DNA of 64,000 nt. Source: Schistosoma haematobium. Taxonomy: Eukaryota > Platyhelminthes > Trematoda > Strigeidida > Schistosomatidae. A model generated the notes under the pieces. The model worked only from the letters and a program-made list of their open reading frames with translations. It did not search any database and was not told the origin of the DNA. The DNA is taken from positions 28,131,809 through 28,195,808 of the forward strand of contig NC_067197.1 of NCBI RefSeq assembly GCF_000699445.3. Reading direction: 5' to 3'. Shown here piece by piece: positions 61,560 through 64,000 of this stretch (positions are counted from its first letter, which is position 1; each line of letters opens with the position of its first letter). The translations under genes and the position numbers were made by a program.

Positions 61560-62105
61560 ATGTAAGCTGCACAACCAAACTATCCAGCTGAGGGATCAAA
61601 ACACCTCCAAAATCATTTATTTTTATTTTATTTAAACATATAAACATTGGTACAAGGAGGTATCAAATATACATGCACCACATAAATCATTCGACTTGTG
61701 TGAGGGCTAGGATACTGTCTGGGTGCACAAACTGAAACAGGTGGTTTCATTAGGGGGCTACACCCGGAGCTTTCGACCTAAAGGTCTGATCCACAAGGCA
61801 GTGGAGCAACGTCAGGAGATGCAGTCCCATGGTAGTTGGTGACCAATAATTGGTTCATAAGCCATTTATTCACTCAGGACACTGGAGCCAATGTGCAATA
61901 TTGGTTTAGAATCAAAGTTTTCCAACTCCCTTAGGTGGATCCTTCATATCCACCGACCCGGTTAAGGCGCCGGACATTCGCTTTTCGTCCTCTCAACTTC
62001 GTAAACAACAGTAATGCTGTGAGAAGGCAGTGAGTAGGACGTGCCTGGCAGTGGTTGTATGCACATAGTCATGTGAAAGCATTTCGAGAGGGAGAGCAAT
62101 ACAAT
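61560..62105 (-). mobile_element. 520-bp retroposon family copy 5, 5'-truncated
   Basis: Body about 61628-62100, minus orientation, tail side TTTTATTTAAACATATAAACATTGGTAC. It stops near GAGAGGGAGAGC before the GCCCCCAAATGC end. The stretch 61560-61620 (ACAACCAAACTATCCAGCTGAGGGATCAAAAC) matches 35450-35490, a further unassigned repeat. Confidence 0.75.
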
Positions 62106-62378
62106 TATGTATTTGATGATTCTCATTTTACATCCACGTCGACAGTTCAAAAATAGTTTTAACCTTCAAATTGCACTTTTACTTCATATAAAAACTAATT
62201 AACACCTAATGTCAACTATTAATAACTCAATCTTACACCTGCACACACGCACAATTCATTTATCTTCACATTGTGAACTTTTCATATGATCCGCATCTAA
62301 CTATGGTAGGGTAAGTACAGTAAAGATTTGATTTGTTTGTTAAACATCATATAAATTTTGATGATTTTGATTACTACC

Positions 62379-62413
62379 CTAAAGAAGTCGAGATAAGTTT
62401 GTTGGACGAAACG
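62379..62413 (+). ncRNA. Degenerate Penelope-type hammerhead
   Basis: CTAAAGAAGTC...GACGAAACGTTGG resembles the minimal hammerhead of Penelope elements (CTGAAGAAGTC...GACGAAACG), with one base changed in the CTGA box. Probably inactive. Confidence 0.5.
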
Positions 62414-62912
62414 TTGGAATTATTTAGATTTCAATCGCTGGGATTATTTCAAATATAAATTTCACATATAATGACTTCTCTATACTCAGTGTCCAATTTT
62501 TGTCAAACTGTTTGTTCTGATATTGATGAATATTCGTATGAGTCAAATATAATTGTTCTCAATGTTTATTTGGATATCCATTATAAACTTAAAATAAAAA
62601 TAAAAGTGTAATTTATTTACGAAGTGTATGATCATGGATTCAGCTTTAAGCCACAATGTTTGTGTGAAGGCATGTTAATAACAACTGAAAAGTGTATATG
62701 AAACGCGAGATGTGTGCGCTCAATCGCCGGATGCTATGACAATTACTCTCAAATGTGAATAAATAACACGTGCCCACAATGAGAGGATGTTAGAAGACAG
62801 AATGATATACTTGTTTATACGCAAACTATTTAACACTAATTACTCATAGTTTCTGCTGACTTTAAATGATTTTAGTCGCTGAAAAATTTCCATTATATTA
62901 AAACACAATTGT

Positions 62913-64000
62913 GTGAACAAAGAATACGATGACGAGAATCTGTTTATTACAAAACGTGATAAAGGAACAGAAACTGTCCTACTTAACGAAAAAGAATACA
63001 TTGACAAGATGAATAACATCTTGAATGATCAACAAAGATTTCAGAAACTGAATAATCAAAAAGATGCCAATAATAAGATAGAGAAGGAACTGACCAGATC
63101 TTTAAAACAGCTCAGATCAACAAATAATTCCACTAGACATATATGAAACATCTAGTAAAACATAGTATTAAGGATGTATTCCAATTCGTCGACAAGATTA
63201 AAAACTTAAATACAAAAGTTTAAACGGTGATGTCCTTTGACGTAACATCATTTTTCACAAATGTCCCTCTTAGAAACTGTAGATTATGTCTGTGAACAAC
63301 TTAAAGAACGAGAAGTAGAAACTATGATTTCTGTGGAGATCATCAAAGAATTACTACTAAAATGTACTATTAATGTATATTTCAAATTCAATGGTGAAGT
63401 CTATTGACAAATAGATGGTATCGCGATGGGTTTACCACTAGGTCCCATATTGGCTGACATTTTCCTCTCTAAACTATAAGACGACCCACGGGCACAACAA
63501 ATCGACATTTTTTATTTTACTGCCGATATATGGATGATACGTTTATCCTTTGTAACAACCGTACGGACATCATAGAAACCACTTGAGCGTTTCAATACAG
63601 TTCACCCGTCCATAAGATTCACATATGAGAAAGAAGATGGGGGTGGAATAGCCTTCCTAGATGTTCTACTTACAAGGAGAAAAGATTGGTCATTAAAAAG
63701 AAACGAACAAGAAGACTACTTGGACGGGCCAATAAACAAACTTTCTTAGTATTGTTGCTCTGCAATACAGAAAGGAACCTTATTAAGACACTGCATCATA
63801 AAATCAAGATCATATGCTCTCTAGATACGGTCGAAGATTAAACAAAGGCATTATACACGACCCTGAAAGAAAATGAATATCCTGAGAAATTTATAAATAA
63901 AAACATAGTCACTAAAAGAGAGCATAGAGAATGCCTCTCCTTTTACTCTGACCAACTTCAAGGCCGACTAGTTAATAATCAATTTTATAATATGGTGACG
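62913..64000 (+). pseudogene. Penelope-like reverse transcriptase, fragmented
   Basis: Frame from 62913 gives ENLFITKRDKGTETVLLNEKEY, then a stop at 63144. Further frames give SFDVTSFFTNVPL, GIAMGLPLGPILADIF, an intact RYMDDTF (near 63527) and FTYEKEDGGGIAFLDV. Typical Penelope RT order, but with several stops and frameshifts. The usual finger block between the N-terminal part and SFDVTS is missing, an internal deletion near 63120-63210. The enzyme cannot be functional. Confidence 0.85.

Larger units (their letters stand above)
62290..64000 (+). mobile_element. Penelope-like retroelement, decayed, runs off the window
   Basis: A terminal-repeat-like part with a degenerate hammerhead (62379-62413) precedes a broken reverse transcriptase region (62913-64000). 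Penelope-like elements are known to have hammerheads in their terminal repeats. The C-terminal GIY-YIG part, if present, lies beyond the window. Confidence 0.75.

Noticed and set aside
1..64000. CRISPR array, rRNA or a second protein-coding host gene
   Set aside because: No regularly spaced short repeats, no rRNA blocks, and no other spliced frame with recognisable domains on either strand.

Overview
The window is AT-rich, intron-heavy metazoan nuclear DNA, most likely from a schistosome blood fluke. The inference rests on three things: a broken RTE-type non-LTR retrotransposon ending in a CTGA tandem repeat (SR2-like), many hammerhead-ribozyme retroposons with tRNA-like heads (Sm-alpha-like), and a Penelope-like element. 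All identifications come from reading the sequence and from remembered family motifs. No search was run.

One host gene fills the window. It is the 3' part of a pecanex-family gene (PCNX1-3 type, multipass membrane protein) on the + strand. I could place 28 coding exons between 243 and 60280. Every junction is GT-AG, every phase matches, and the joined frame is open for 2501 codons before a TGA at 60278-60280. The 5' exons with the start codon and first membrane pair lie upstream. Exons 1-10 (243-18769) encode a low-complexity hydrophilic region. Exons 11-19 (20604-41735) encode the conserved multipass membrane core. Exons 20-28 (44817-60280) encode the conserved cytoplasmic Pecanex C-terminal domain, and the last exon ends in a Thr/Asn tract made by trinucleotide repeats.

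The introns are full of mobile DNA. From left to right they hold: 3' ends of RTE elements (2640-2856, 38820-39017); a 520-bp retroposon family (9173, 43099, 54266, 55210, 61628) with target-site duplications on three copies; a near full-length but dead RTE element (14035-17682); Penelope terminal repeats (19475-19900, 46275-46645); a non-LTR fragment split by a solo LTR (25625-27082); a second solo LTR with a TCAC microsatellite (47150-47693); and numerous hammerhead retroposons.

The most interesting locus is 57423-57816. There a hammerhead with an apparently intact core, a tRNA-like head and a perfect 61-bp inverted repeat sit together between 13-bp direct repeats, as if inserted as one unit. 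Downstream of the gene, 61100-64000 holds another 520-bp retroposon and a decayed Penelope-like element that runs off the window. No prokaryotic features, CRISPR arrays, rRNA or bona fide tRNA genes were seen.
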